NCBI GenBank assembly: GCA_003439945.1
Contig: QVRM01002240.1
Location: 124,001 to 188,000, forward strand
Direction of reading: 5' to 3'
DNA from: Dermanyssus gallinae
Taxonomy: Eukaryota > Arthropoda > Arachnida > Mesostigmata > Dermanyssidae
Length of the DNA stretch: 64,000 bases
Position numbers and translations under genes: made by a program. Shown piece after piece: positions 12,481-25,560 of this stretch. The notes under the pieces were generated by a model. It did not search any database and had not been told where the DNA came from. It saw only the letters and a program-made list of their open reading frames with translations. Each line of letters opens with the position of its first letter. The first letter of the stretch is position 1.

Positions 12481-14100
12481 CGTGAGCGCACCGCTGGCGC
12501 CCAGTTACCTGGCTGGCTACGTGGGCAGCGTTCCTACTGCGGCTGCTGCTGCTGCTGTTGGTGCTGTTGTTACTACTCGGAAGACGGGGAGGGAAATCCA
12601 ATAACTAGCGGGCCTGCGGCGGCGGCGGCCCTGTTTTAATGGGCGGCGGTGACGAAGGCGGCGGCGCGAAGGGGCCCTCGGAGGTGCCGGGGGTTTCCGT
12701 ACCCGAAGAACGAGAGAATGCTACTGAGAGAACAACACCCGCAACAACAACAACAACTGTAGCAGCGGGCGGCAGCGATAAACTACTACCGTCCGCCTAT
12801 AGCACAGTTTCGTTGCCGCTGCCGTCGCCGCGTTGTCGCCTCATGCGTTGTCGCCACAGAGGTACCCCCCAGACAACCCCTGACAACTTCTTCCATTCGG
12901 CTTCGTTTATCTAGCCACGTTTATCTACAGCCTAGTCGGGGCCTCAATCATCTACTGACCAGCTACCTAGCTGTTACCTGGCTATCCATCTGTGTGTGTG
13001 TGTTTGTGGTGTGTGTGTGGATGTGAGCGTTAGTGTGTGTTTGTGTGTGTGTGTGGATGTGAGCGTTAGTGTGTCTATGTGTGCTTGTGTGTGTTGTGGG
13101 GTAGCAATGGTGCCCCACGCAAAACGGCAGTTGCAGCAGCCGCAGCAGCAGCTGTAGTAATAGTCGTGGCGTGGGGGTCGCAGCAGCGTAGCCTTCGCAG
13201 CTCAAGCAATAGCTCTCAGCTTCATTATCAGCATCACCATCATCGATCGATTGGCCCGACCGGGGGTTCTCGTCGTCTCGTACAATAGTGGGTTGTCCCA
13301 CACAGACTCACACAAACGCACACCACAGCAAGACGTAGCAGCAGCGGCGGCAGTCTTTCTTCAGCAAGTCAGCTTCTTAAAGAAGGGGTTAGATGCTAGC
13401 AAGATAAATACAGATATATGGGGATATATGGACAGAGAGATAGATAGAAAGGGAGAAAGAGAGACAGATGGAGAGAATGCGAGAGGGAGAAAGGGAAGCG
13501 GGACAGATGACGTTATGATTAGTACATATTTACTTATAAAACATGCGATAGAGATAACGTAAGAGGAAAAGCGGCGGGGGTTTAGGGTGCGGAGAGGAGA
13601 GGAACAAAGAAAGAAAGGCCACTTTTCTACTCCCACTCACTACAAACGACAGTCGACAACGCCGCATTACGATGCAACAATGCGTCGCTGTTGCGTTGTA
13701 GCCGGTAGAGTCGGAACAACAAAGTTGGTCGGACGTTTGTCTCTAGCAACCGCCGCCGTTGTCGTGGCACCCTGGTCACCCAAGGCATGCAGATGATGCT
13801 GCTGCTGCTGCTGTTGCTCCTGGCCAGCTACTACGATGTCATCGGCGTACACAAGGGCAGGACGGGATGGAGGGTTTGGGGCTTCACATTCATCGGCAAC
13901 AACCCATCGGAGCCAGCGCTCCAGCCGCGCCGATGGCCTGGGCTTTGCTTGTATACCTCGCTTTTGTTGTCGGCGTCGTCACTCCCTTGCACTCGTCCTC
14001 TTATTCTTCCTACGTCCCGTTACACCTTTACCCTCTGTCTTCGTCATCATGCTTGCCCAGTGGTGCCATGCCCACTTTCGCTTAGCGTTAGGTCAGTTCC
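12481..14100. other. GC-rich block with triplet and GT repeats
   Basis: It contains (GCT)n at 12541-12560, (GTGTGT)n at 12990-13095, GAGAGA at 13435-13495 and (TGC)n at 13795-13815. Frames are open on both strands and look compositional. No domain was found. Confidence 0.5.
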
Positions 14101-14970
14101 AGATCTGGGCAACCGGTTAACTGATTTACAAACAACTTCATTGAGATTGATCGTTACCAATTAACATTCAAATTATCAATCCATTAAGATCGATTGACAA
14201 ACAGCTGTTTAAGGGGATCTTAAAATTAACTTTCCATCGAGAAACCAGCCAGAAACCAGAGAGTAGAAATTTTGCTCTGATACAATAAGCGTGCTTTTTA
14301 GGTGTATTTCTGTTCTCTGCGTTTCGTATCTGGGCTTAAAATAAACATTTTTTCAAAAACGTTTTTTAACAAAAGGTTATTAAAATGCATAATACACGTA
14401 TATTGCTGAATGCTTCAGCAGCTCGTGTGGTACTCACAAACCCACTAAACCCGCATTCCTTCCCACCCCCAGGCTTGGAGTTACGTGACATAATTCTTCG
14501 ACAAGACGCAAAATATTTTGCAACGACATAAATAGTATATAATGATCAAGATTCTGACGCATATATATATATATATATATATATATAGAAAGACGTCATT
14601 GTGGCACTCTCAGAGTGCACACCTACATTGAGGTTGGGGCTTCACCTGCGCCTGTCTTTGACTATCTGCAGCAGCAATGCGGCTTCCATCGCAATATTTT
14701 CAGGTGTTTAGTTAGACATCACGGCTGAACACAATGTTACCGACGACTACGTATTTAATGCAAAACTGGGATCTCCGCCTGGCCGTGTTACCAGGCGCCA
14801 GCACGTCAAGGAACAAGCTCTCAGGCGTATCGATGAAACATCGATGAGAAGTAGGAGCTGTACATTCGGACATTAACGATGTTCACCTTATCTTTGTAGC
14901 CCTTCTGGAAGTCAGCTAACCGATATTTCTTTCTGATTTCTAACTTTTCGGCAGATGTTTGCGTGGGGGC

Positions 14971-15025
<55 letters not shown>

Positions 15026-15295
15026 TGGTGTTGGCGCCTCGTCTTTATTGCAAATGTGCAGAGGATACCCTTGGTCAAAAATCTGTGGCGGCCCCTTCGC
15101 AGCACATAACGACGACAAACAACCTATATGTCTGTCATAGGAGTCAAACCTACGTAGCTTGTCGCTTATTGGCTTTTGGCCTCAATCGTGAACGCTCAGC
15201 GCTCGGGTGTTAACAACATGGCTTCCGGAGCAAAGCAACATAATTCTCATGCACGCCTTAGCTCACCGAAGAGCGTCACACAGCGCAGCCGCAGC
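14101..15295. other. AT-rich intergenic DNA with two (TA)n runs
   Basis: (TA)n tracts lie at 14562-14586 and 14978-15020. Nothing else is supported. Confidence 0.5.
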
Positions 15296-15299
15296 AAAT

Positions 15300-17240
15300 G
15301 AAAAAACAACGACAACAACAACAGCACAACTACAAAACAACAACAACGCAACAATAATAACATCAACAACAACAACAACATCAACAAATACAATATTATT
15401 GATAACAGCTACAGCGACAGCAGTGTTTTCCTTGTTTTTTTTTTGTCTTGTTGCTTGGCTCAGCAAGACGTACGCGACGATGATGATAATGATTCGACAA
15501 CTCCCGGAGCGCTGGGAGTTCCACCATTGACTTCCTGCTTCCTGCTGGAGGGGTGACATCATTACGAAAGGATGGCCATGCTGTCGCGACGCGATCTCTG
15601 CTCGTGCTCCACCTGTTCTCATAGCCATAGCGTCCCAACGAAGATCGACAACGCAGGGCATCCGGTACGCAATATATATATATATATATATATATACAAG
15701 CGAGGCTTGAATCCAAGCTTAGCTTGGATTCAAGCCTCGCTTGTATAATAGCTCCCCGGCCATAGCTTCACTGTGGCGGACGGCGGCTGGCTGTGACGGA
15801 CGGATGCTGCTGTTGCTGCACACGATAGCCAGCTTGAACTCAAACCTAACAACGCTCGCGTGTCAACCTCGTCTGCGTCTTACTCTCTGCGGCCTCCTTG
15901 GCTGCTCTCTATGGCTGTTGTCGTGCGGTGTATTGGCGTACTACGGTGGTGGCGCGGTAAGCTGCTGCTGTTGTTGTTGTTGTTGTTGGTGTTCTTGTTG
16001 TTGTTGTTGTTGGTGTTGTTGGTGTTGGTGTTGTTGTTGTTGTTGTTGTGGTTGGTTGTTGTTGAGTGAGACAGTGCTCTCATAGTCTCCGGTTCTCTTA
16101 GGCTGTGGGAGGGTTTTGTGCGTTGAGTCTGAGTATAATATGATGATGATGATTATGGTAGTGGTGATGCTGATGATTGTGGTGGTGGCGATGATGACGG
16201 TGGGGTAGTGTGGATGCTGATGATAATGATGATGGTATCGCATCATTGCTGAGGGCGACAGCGCGTCGCTTTCAGGTCAGACCTTCAAAGGGGCGCGAGT
16301 TCTGTTTCTGCCGCTATTGTTCCTATTGCTGCTGTTGCTGCTGCTGCTGCCGTTGTTGTCTCTGGAGGAGGAGGCCTGGAGACAGAGACTTCGAATGTTA
16401 CTACTACAACTACTACTACTATTACTACAGCTCCTCGACAACTCACATTAGTTCTCACATTGGCTCCCATCGGAGGACATCGGAGGCCCTCGGGGGAGAG
16501 CCAGGCTGCCGGCCACCGAAGGGAACGAGGGAGGCGGTTGTAGGGGGGGAGGGAGAGGAGGAGGGGGGGGGGGCAAAGAGTACCTGGCCTGTTCTGCCGG
16601 GGGGCGCCAGTGCGCAAATGCTATTGGTACTGCTGCTACCACTCATGGACAACATCTGGAACGATGACAAATGCCGCCGCCAACATTGCTAGCGATGCCA
16701 CTACTACTACTACTACATTACTACTACTCCTGCCACTACTGCTGCTAACTACGAAGAGCGGCAGTTTGTGAGTGACTATGCCCGTCTCCCGTTGCTCCTG
16801 TTGTGTGCGTCTGGAGCACCAGCCCAATGCCAGCAAGGAAGCAGGGAAGCAAGCAACAGCTATCGGGGGGGGGGATGTGCGACGGAGATGATAGCGAGTG
16901 ATGTTGTTTGTGACGGCGTTGCCATGGGGACGAGATCGACGGGCGGACGGACGGACGGACGTACGCACAGACAAACGGCCAAGACCAGGACCAGGACCAG
17001 CAGCAGCACCGCCACGGTGTAGGATCACGACTGTAACGCCGACTCACCCACTCGCGCACGCTCCCGATACAGATTCCCTCGAAGGGAACAACGGAGAGGA
17101 GATGAGGAATAGAGGACAGACACACGACGACGACGACGACGGTGGATACGATGACGATGATGGTGATGATAATGATGAGCGTCTTTGTCTTCAAGCCGTC
17201 GTACAGGCCGTCATTCACGATAGGTAGATAGGTTTTATTA
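15300..17240. other. triplet-repeat-rich block
   Basis: It contains (CAA)n at 15310-15385, an uninterrupted-looking (GTT)n stretch at 15965-16065, (GAT/GGT)n at 16140-16240, (TGC)n at 16325-16355, (CTA)n at 16400-16430, G runs at 16560-16575 and 16865-16875, and (GAC)n at 17125-17145. No protein is supported. Confidence 0.6.
15693..15747. repeat. perfect 27+27 base palindrome next to (TA)n
   Basis: Left arm 15693-15719 and right arm 15721-15747 are exact reverse complements separated by one T. The arm core is CAAGCGAGGCTTGAATCC. It abuts a (TA)n tract at 15671-15696 on the left only. Confidence 0.93.
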
Positions 17241-17395
17241 TTCTCATGAGTGGTTTACATTTGTACAGAGATTTACAGAAGGTTCCTCAACGATGTTGAT
17301 GCTGTCGCTATTGTTGTTGTCATGGTTGTTGTTGTTGCTGTTGTTATCGCTGCTGCTGCTGATGTTGCTGTTGTTGTTCTTGCCATCGCTGCTAT

Positions 17396-17495
17396 ACTTT
17401 TCGGGCTGATCTCCAGCCAAGATTTAACGTCCACGGGACTGCTTTTCGCGTTGCTTCATAGACAGGACTCCCATAAATACGAATCGGTCGCTTCC
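17396..17495 (-). repeat. tRNA-derived SINE, family A, 5'-truncated
   Basis: Only the tRNA-unrelated body and 3' end match (ATAAATACGA ... GTGGACGTTAAATCTTGGCTG on the minus strand). The tRNA-like head is missing or beyond recognition past about 17495. Confidence 0.6.
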
Positions 17496-17802
17496 AGCCA
17501 CCCACTTTGTGCCCCGTTCATCCGTCGAGCAGCTCTACAGTCTGTAGGACTGAACTGAGTCCTTATGTCCGTCAGGCCGATGACCATCGTACAGTATATA
17601 CGTTGTTGGTGCCGCACGTCTCGATCAGTCAAGTTCCAGTCACCTTGGTGGAACCTTGGGCTTGACCAGTAGTCGTATCTAAGCATCGGTGGCACATCAG
17701 CAGCAATAAGAAAAGAAACCTGTGCGGTTTCTTTTCGACGCCAAAGAGACACTATTTTTTTCAATTCACCCTATATGGGGAAGCGCGTGTACTATTTCTC
17801 TC

Positions 17803-17839
<37 letters not shown>

Positions 17840-17879
17840 GAACAACTATTTCTGTGTACGCCTACGGGTGTAAGCATAG

Positions 17880-19340
17880 TGGCATTCTACCTCCCTCAGA
17901 ATCTTGATTCGGCAGGTGTCTCGGGCACAGTGAGTTCTAGTGGATCAGGTTTCGACCCGTCTATGCCAACCACTGTCGGTGGTGACTTCCCGATGCCCGT
18001 ATTGATGGCGGACCTACTAACGAGAATGAAAAGTGCTGCTCCAGTTAATGGAGTGCTTTGGTCTGAAAAGGGCAGTTGCAAGCGAAGACACCCGTATATT
18101 AGTAGTTGTGACCTACTGTTTCACCACCTTGTCGATGGCGAAGTTCAAAGCTTCGATGTTCTCGAGGTGGCTTCGAGGCAATAATGGAAATATCTGGAAA
18201 AAAATACCCTCCGCCAACCGTTCTAAATATCTCTGATAATCGGAAAAAATAATGAGGCGATCTGCACTTGGTTGTTACGAGGTAGGCAGATCTGTCACCT
18301 TTGGTGGTTGATAGCGTCGAGGTCGGAGGTGATGTAACACTTGCTGTGAGCTAGCTAGAAAGACTACTATGAGAAGTGCAGTCAGGCGAAAGAGATCGAG
18401 CAGAGGATATCACGACGTTTTATCGGGCTTGCTATTTCGTCCACCAAGAGATGCTCGAGCTCCTGCGCCAAATTAAGGTACAAAGGCACCGCCACAGCTG
18501 CTGGCCAGACGCGGGCTTGACTTCTTCGGTAGAAGAAAACCTTACATAAAACTGCACTATGACCGTAAGCGTGAATACGGGAGAAAATCCGTCCGCTCAG
18601 CGAAGAAGAGGTAATGAGTCACCAAACCGTTATTCTATTTAACTACGACACGGCACGTCTGGCTCCATTGATTGATCACCCGCTCACATTGGAACAAGAC
18701 TCTATGAATCGAAGTAGAAGTAAGTCAGGTCCTGCTCTCGCATCCAGCAGTAAAAAGTGCGGGGACAGAACATGTGTTCAACGAGCATTCGGTGCAGACT
18801 GCGCCACTCCTGGCAAACTATCCTTGTGATTTCTTCAATGGGGTGATGAGGAGGGGATACATGTTATTTGAAAGAACGCTGAGGAAGATAATCTGCAAGC
18901 TGGTTTTAAAAAGGAGCAAGTACGTGCCCCACCAGGCTCTTTTCCCGGAGCAGTTCGGCTTCCGAAGGTCGCAGGGAACACAATCCATATACTTCGGAGA
19001 CAGAAAGAGCTATGGCAGGCCTCTGTACGTAGCTGCATACGGATGTTATTCGTACGCAGCCTTTACAGACTGCATCAAGGCCTTCAACAAAGCACCTCGA
19101 GATCTCCTTATGAAGTTAGTCTGGCACGCAGAGGTTGGTGGCTCTCTCCTGAGCGTAATTTAGAGCTTGATTGATGAGGATACCTTACTGGTACCGGGAG
19201 AGCAGAATATGTTGCGGGTAAGACAAAACGTGCGAGCTAATGGGGGGTTTAGCTGGGGAGAACTAAGCTGCCTCTTCTTCATTCTTCTGCTTGCCGATTT
19301 CATCGGTTATTTTCGATAGGAGTACCGAAGGTTAAATTTG
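17880..19340 (+). pseudogene. decayed non-LTR retrotransposon with endonuclease and reverse-transcriptase traces
   Basis: An upstream frame (17879-18181) contains VGGDFPMPVLMADLL, reminiscent of the GDFN motif of LINE endonucleases. About 900 bases on, a frame (18774-19160) contains FPEQFGFRRSQGTQ, then AAFTDCIKAFNKAPRDLL, matching the PEQFGFR and FxDxxKAFDxVxR motifs of RT domains. The catalytic-core Asp-Asp motif is not visible. Multiple stops break the element. Order and spacing fit an R1/Jockey/LOA-type LINE. Confidence 0.55.
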
Positions 19341-19950
19341 CGATGTATACAAGTCACATAGTCATTGATCACGGCTGGGTGCCATCAAGCGGATCACTTC
19401 TTTGACAGAGGTGTTGCTTGATTTACACGGGCTAGAAATATACGCCACGAAGACCATCCGGCGGGTGCCCGTCCTGACGGCAGTGGCACTTTTCTACCTT
19501 ACAGTTGTTCCAAGGCAAATATATAAATATGAGAGAGTTGGGGGTTCCTTACTCGGGCAAGTTTTGGTTTGCATCAAAGGTGTTTTGCAATGTGCATAAA
19601 GCGATTATTTTGTTTGTCAATGTGAGTAAAGACCGCTTTGTGTATTTCATGTCAGGCAGTGCATCGATTGTTAAAATAATTGTACTGAGGTTTAAGATGC
19701 CGCGCACAGTACTATTCCAAAGCTTTACTTTGAGATGGGTCAATAACGTTGTACAACTCCGACGGGCGGTTGTGGACCTGGTTGTACTCAGTGCCTCTCT
19801 CCTCTCCTGTAGTTTAGCATATGAAAATCGTCACGTATATACCAGCTGAATAGGTCATCGTTTATCATGGACCTGGTCTGGAATAGGAACTTTCAAGAGG
19901 AGAACACACAGTGCATCTGCGGGTTGTGCTCTCAAACGTGTACGAAATAT

Positions 19951-20200
19951 CATGCGTATGCAAAGAGATCGCTGCACTGCCTCTCTCGAATTACTGGCCA
20001 AGAGCATCTGACAGTAGCATAGCCAGCAGTGTTATATACGTACTCAATATGAGTTATATATATATATATATATATCATGCGTGTGCGAAGAGATTGCTGA
20101 ACTGCCTCTCTCGAACTACTGGCCAAGAGCATCTGACAATAGTATAGCCAGCAGTGTTATATACGTGCTCAATATGAGTGATATATAAATATGAGGTATA
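19951..20200 (+). repeat. tandem duplication, two units of about 125 bases
   Basis: Units start at CATGCGTATGC (19951) and CATGCGTGTGC (20076) and share GAGCATCTGACA, CAGCAGTGTTATATACGT and CTCAATATGAGT with about 90% identity. Each unit ends in an AT/(TA)n run. Confidence 0.88.
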
Positions 20201-20209
20201 TATATATAT

Positions 20210-21685
20210 ACCCGCATAAAAAATCTCTCCATCTTCCATGTATGCGACCGTTCACTTAATGATGGTATGGATCGTCCCCCTAGAAAATTGTATGCTAATC
20301 GAGGACCTATTCTAGTTCAACCAGGAGGCATTTGCGCTGTAACGCATTGTAATGGCTTTGATTATAATATTATTAATATATAGTAGATCTTGAGAGCATG
20401 GTAGGTATTGAGTGCCCCTCTGGGGGCTATCTATCAGCTCTCCGCAGGAACTGTCCGCAGCAGCAGCAGCAGGTATATTCGGGGATACTGGGTGAGCCGA
20501 ACGGAAGCGTGTGGCGGGAAACCAGTGCAACCGAACGAGTATATTTGAGACTCAGCTATTGTCTTTTGCACTGAGTGTTAGTGCGCGTACGTAACGTCAC
20601 CCTCTCCTATAACCGGCGCCATAGGATGAGAGTATAGGCTACCATTGCTACAATCGATACAGTACCGGTACGTTTGTGCAAGAAACTGTGCTTCCAACCA
20701 ATCTATATATTTAAATATATATATATATATATATATAGTCGAGAGCCTGTCAGTCGTATCTATAGATAGAATAAATTGTCCGAGAGAGAGAGAGAGAGAT
20801 AGGCATCTTTTCACAACTGACACAAACGCAAAAAAGACAGGTACGCGAGGCAACAACAACAACAGCTGCTCCAGGAGCAATAGTGTGTGTCCACTCGAGA
20901 TGCGTTAAAATGTCGCCGAGCCACCTGACTACAGGCAGGAGAACGGCAGGGCAACAGGAAAGCAGCGGGAAGTGTCTTCGCATTTGTGCTGTAGTAGTAA
21001 TAGTAGTAGTAGTAGTAGTAGTAGTAAGTAGTTGTGCGAGCGGTGTGATGGACTAGATGCGGCGGATGAGGGCGTTACTCATGTCACTACCATCATCGAG
21101 CTGTAGTAACAATGCATGGCCGAGAGATCTAAACAGTCGAAGGTTTACCAGGAACTACTCTCTATCCCTTCTACCCCCTTTACCACCACCACCATCACCA
21201 CCACCACCATGAGCTCCTCTCTAAAACCAAGATAAATTACCAGCAGCAGCATCGACAGCATCAGCAGCAGCAGCAGCAACAGCAACAACAGAAGCACTAA
21301 CTAGCAAAAATTAAAGCTGACAACTTACAGCTGGCCGCAGTGTCGAAAACCTCACCTAGGTAGCTACACTCCTATTGACTCGATGTCCTCAGTACGGTCG
21401 AGTAGGCGAGTGAGGATAAACTGTGCTTCCTAATACTAAGACAGAGTTACACTTTCTTCTTACGTGCAGCCACAACGGCCGCAACAGCGCGTCAGGCATG
21501 TCAATTCGCTGCTATGTATTTCATGTCAACTGGCTGGAAAACCGACTTCAGACTTAGCTGACGTTTCAACGTACCCACGTTAGGCTAGAAGCTACCAGAC
21601 CATTGCAGAACACGAAAACAACAAAGCATAACACAAGAACACACCACCAACCCATTAACCCACACCCTGATACCCTAAACATGTT
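20210..21685. other. intergenic DNA with simple repeats
   Basis: It contains (TA)n at 20713-20738, (GTA)n at 20985-21030, CACCAC at 21180-21212 and (CAG)n at 21240-21295. No gene was seen. Confidence 0.55.
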
Positions 21686-21689
21686 TTCG

Positions 21690-21880
21690 CTGGCTGACTC
21701 CAACCTCGGGCCGGGCCAACATTTAACGCCCACGGGTGGGTTTGCTTTCGCTTGCGTTGCTTCGTAAGACGGATCGCCTAAATACAACAAGTGCAACAGC
21801 GGTGGGCATCGAAACCTGTACATCTATGCGTCTCCTCCGGTCGCAAGACGCACGGCGAATACGCTGCGTTACAGGGCTCT
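21690..21880 (-). repeat. tRNA-derived SINE, family A, old copy
   Basis: It is a diverged copy. On the minus strand the order of GGAGGAGACGCATAG, a B-box-like GGTTTCGATGCCC, CTTACGAAGCAACGC and GGGCGTTAAATGTTGGC follows the family. Confidence 0.62.
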
Positions 21881-21884
21881 ACAC

Positions 21885-23591
21885 ATCCTGATACATTGAC
21901 CCACACGACCCGCCCGCATACACAAATAAATAAACAAAAAAACAAACAAAAACACCCATTTAAATCGAAACAGAGGCGTCGGTTGGCAGATTGTACGCAA
22001 ACACACCGTTTCATGCGCCACTCTCCAATACGAGAGCTAATGAAGGGCAATAGAGAAATAGCAAAGGTAAGATGAAGAGAGGGAGAGATAGGGAGAAAAA
22101 GAGTTGTTTTTGTTGTGGTTATTGCTGTTGTTGTTGTGGTTATTGTTGCTGTTGTTTGTGGAGTAAGAACAGGAGGAGGACGAGTAGCCAACGGTAAAAC
22201 AACAACAACAGCATTTCTTGAACATGTATCCGTTCGCCCCCACCCATCGTCCGCTGCTGGTCCAAACAAAACTGCCATTATTAAACGGGAGAGCAACAAA
22301 GCTCTGCGCTTCGCGAAGTTGTACGAAGACAGGAGCTGCAGACGCATAATTCTCACAGAGGATACATAGCTCATAGCTACGGCCCACTAGTCAGCCTCGT
22401 TAGAAACGCATATACTTTATAACGAAGCTGAGTGGTAATGAGGCACATACAAAGCAGTAACGGTCGCATGCACCGAATGTTGTTGTTCGATGAACAATAA
22501 CAACAACAACAGTACATTAATTCGAGCTGTAGCCTCGCAACATCACAAGCATTGCCTTAATCGTATATTACGCTGCAGTGTTATTACTACTATTATTCTT
22601 ATTATGTTCACCATCCTTCTAATACGCATCATGACTCACAGTGATAACACTGGTGACTGTGTCGTTCGCTACTCAACAACGGACTATCAAAGAGGAGACA
22701 ATGGGACAAAGGAGAGAAAAGCGCGCGAAAACGGGGCGCAGAGAGAGAGATCGGAGAGAAAAGTTGGTCGTGGCGCCGAATAAAGAGATAGCCACAATAA
22801 CAACAACAGCACCAGCAACAGTAACAACAACAACAATAATAACCACAACACAACAACAACAACAACAGCAACAACCACAAAAGCAAAGACTGGCGGGAGA
22901 AAGCGAGGAAGATGACGCGTCTACCTGGACGCGGTACCTACCAAGCTCGACCAGGACCGGCCAACGGACAACCAGGTTAAGGAGGAGGTAGAGGTGGAGG
23001 AGTTGCAGCAGGACAATATCAACTAGAGATTATTCGAAGCAGAGGACCGAACGGCAAGACAACACGCGTGGCTTCCTTTCTCCCTCGAATCCCTCCATTC
23101 ATCCCCATCGATGATTCGTCGATCGACCAGCCAGCCGACTGATTGACTAGGAGCCAGTTTCATTCGAGGAAGCATGGACGTCGACGAAACAATGAGACGA
23201 TGATACAGATGATGGCAGTGGTGTTGATATCGCCGCTGCTCCTGTTGCGTTTTGCCTGTTGTCACTGCTAGCTGGTGATCATAATAATAATAATGATCGC
23301 TCGATTGAGTTCATCGCGTCGTACTCGAGACGAAATCGAGACAAACTTCTTTGTCAGCTTGGCTCATGACACTACGTCCTATTGACAAAGGTGTGGCGAC
23401 GGTCGACGCTTGTGCACACCGAGGAGCGAACCCCGCTAGACAACATGATATGGGGACGAAGGGGGGGGGGGGGGGGTAATCTGTCACCCAGGAATAGGTC
23501 ACTTAACGCGCGGCCAGCGCGACATCTCACTGTATTCAATGCATAGCGCCGCTTCAATTGTGTGTTTGGTACTGTGCTTTGTTTTTCTACA

Positions 23592-23628
<37 letters not shown>

Positions 23629-23690
23629 TAGCAATCCTTTCCTTATAGACGTATACCGTCTGAACCAAAAAATAAAAACGTTACGCATTC
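21885..23690. other. simple-repeat-rich DNA, no gene
   Basis: It contains (GTT)n at 22105-22160, (CAA)n at 22495-22512 and 22795-22885, a G run at 23461-23477 and (TA)n at 23585-23625. Confidence 0.55.
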
Positions 23691-24123
23691 ATCACAAATT
23701 TGGCCTGTTTAGCAGTGTTCGACGCACAGAGGTGGTTGTTACCCTGATGAATATCGTTGTATACGTATCTAAGTCTTTGGGCCAGGTCCCCTATGACTCC
23801 TCGTAAGCGTAAGCTTAATAATTACGTTCCTGAGCATTATGAGCCTGATACGCAGGCAGTGCAGCAGCAAAGATGATTTCCTATATTTGTAGAACTTTTT
23901 TCCGATAGCTCATCCGTTTCTCTGCCTCCCATGGAGGCCTAATATCTCTATGGCATTTCCTCGTTGGACTTCTAAAATTAGCTGTTGTAGGAAAATACTG
24001 GCTTATCAAATGGTTACCGCTATTCACTGAGATCATTTTAGCCAGTTTTGATCAAAATGTATCTGTTGATTTACCTAGTCTCCCGTGCGTTTGGAGTGCT
24101 AAAGGTACCACCTCAAGCTCGGG

Positions 24124-24160
<37 letters not shown>

Positions 24161-25296
24161 TTTTTGTTAATATATAGTGGCAGTGTCGGCAAAACATTGT
24201 ACTGCTTTCGCGTACGGAAGCCATGCGTAACTGGGCTTAGCGGGCCAACATTGCTCGCCACTTTTTGATATCCGATTAAGTTTAGTCTAAGGAGTGATCT
24301 CTCGGAACAGAGAGCACGTACACGCACAAGATGTTTGTCTGGCGCATGGTCCAATGGATGGCCATCGGTATGATCTACCGTTGCTACAGCATATGCATTA
24401 GAAACTATGTAACACACTCTATCTCTCTCCCTCCCATTACAGGATCGGTGGCTTTATCTAGAGAACCGGGCTTCTGTCATCCGGTAGCTGTCGCCACATG
24501 GGGTCATAGGGACACTGTGACCTTCAGAGTTAGAGTTGCTCATTGTTTTTGTGGTCGTCCTGATTGTTCCTGATTGTTGCGCGTCGATTCGCGAGAGATC
24601 CCGCTTGTCCGCAAACGGCATCTCAGCGGTCTTTTCCGAGCATTTACGTGTCGTGTGCTTGTTAACCTTCTATCTGAGTCGGCTTGAGAATCGGTGTCTC
24701 AAGCCGATCACCTTGATCCGATCTTATATTCACTTTTCTTTCACTCCACTCTCTAAACACAATTTCAATCACCATCGTCATCATATTTATTTCACTCTTA
24801 TTGAGTATGCATATAACATTGACAATTATACATATTATTAGAGTCAGCTTGTCGCGGCATGTTATTCTGTGCCGCAATTTGCCACCATCTAAGATGAGAT
24901 GATGTCTGCACCGGTTTCTGCTAACACCCGGTTGGCTCTCCGTGGCTTCGTTAGACCTCGTATGGCGGCTGGTGGTGATGTCCCACTGTAAGCTCGACCG
25001 TTAATCAAGCTGATGTCTATACGGCGCCCAGTTTCTAGTTAGCGTAACGAACGTCTCTTCTAGTTCTACGTTGGTATCAGCTCTCTCTAGTTCGTCATCG
25101 TGACATTTAGAGCATCTGGCTTTCTCTTGAGACGGTGTGACTTTGTGCTCAACCCCTGTTGGGCACCATTATTGGGTTTCTGCACATCTCACCGGACTCA
25201 TGTTTCTCCTACCGTGAAGTAAATAGGCACAGTGTGTCAGGCGGGTTGTCGTATATACAGAGAGAGGGAGCATCGTGTTGTTGAGCCTGTCATCAT

Positions 25297-25560
25297 CTAC
25301 TCGTACACTCGCCGACCGCCTGCAAAAGTCTCCACCCAGTTGACGTATCGTTTGATCATGAGTTGGTCGAGTGCGTTGAGTGTCCTATTGAATGTTTTAA
25401 CCAGACTCTTTGTCTGCGTTATGTATGTACTGTGTATGCTGAATGGTTTATCAATGTTGTCCGACGTGAAATTGGAAAACTCTCCGAAAACCTCCGTTAA
25501 ACCCGATAAATCTGGCAAACTGGATAACATTACTATTTGTCAGACACTTCTTTCCGCTCC
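25297..25560 (-). pseudogene. possible LTR-retrotransposon integrase fragment
   Basis: The minus frame reads IHSTYITQTKSLVKTFNRTL then NALDQLMIKRYVNWVETF. This is close to the integrase signature STAYHPQTNGLVERFNRTL followed by a variable stretch and W, but with several key substitutions and no flanking domains. LTRs were not found. Low-confidence Gypsy-type relic. Confidence 0.35.

Noticed and set aside
12963..13301. His/Thr-rich minus-strand frame
   Set aside because: It is a translation of a GT/CA microsatellite.
14955..15213. Frames encoding YIYIYI runs here and at many other sites
   Set aside because: They are translations of (TA)n microsatellites.
17879..18184. Independent 101-residue protein-coding gene
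   Set aside because: The GGDF-type motif and the RT motifs about 900 bases downstream fit a decayed LINE better.
23690..24050. Possible LTR retrotransposon gag region (TPRKRKLNNYVPEHYEPD frame)
   Set aside because: It is short, interrupted, has no diagnostic motif, and no LTR pair was found.
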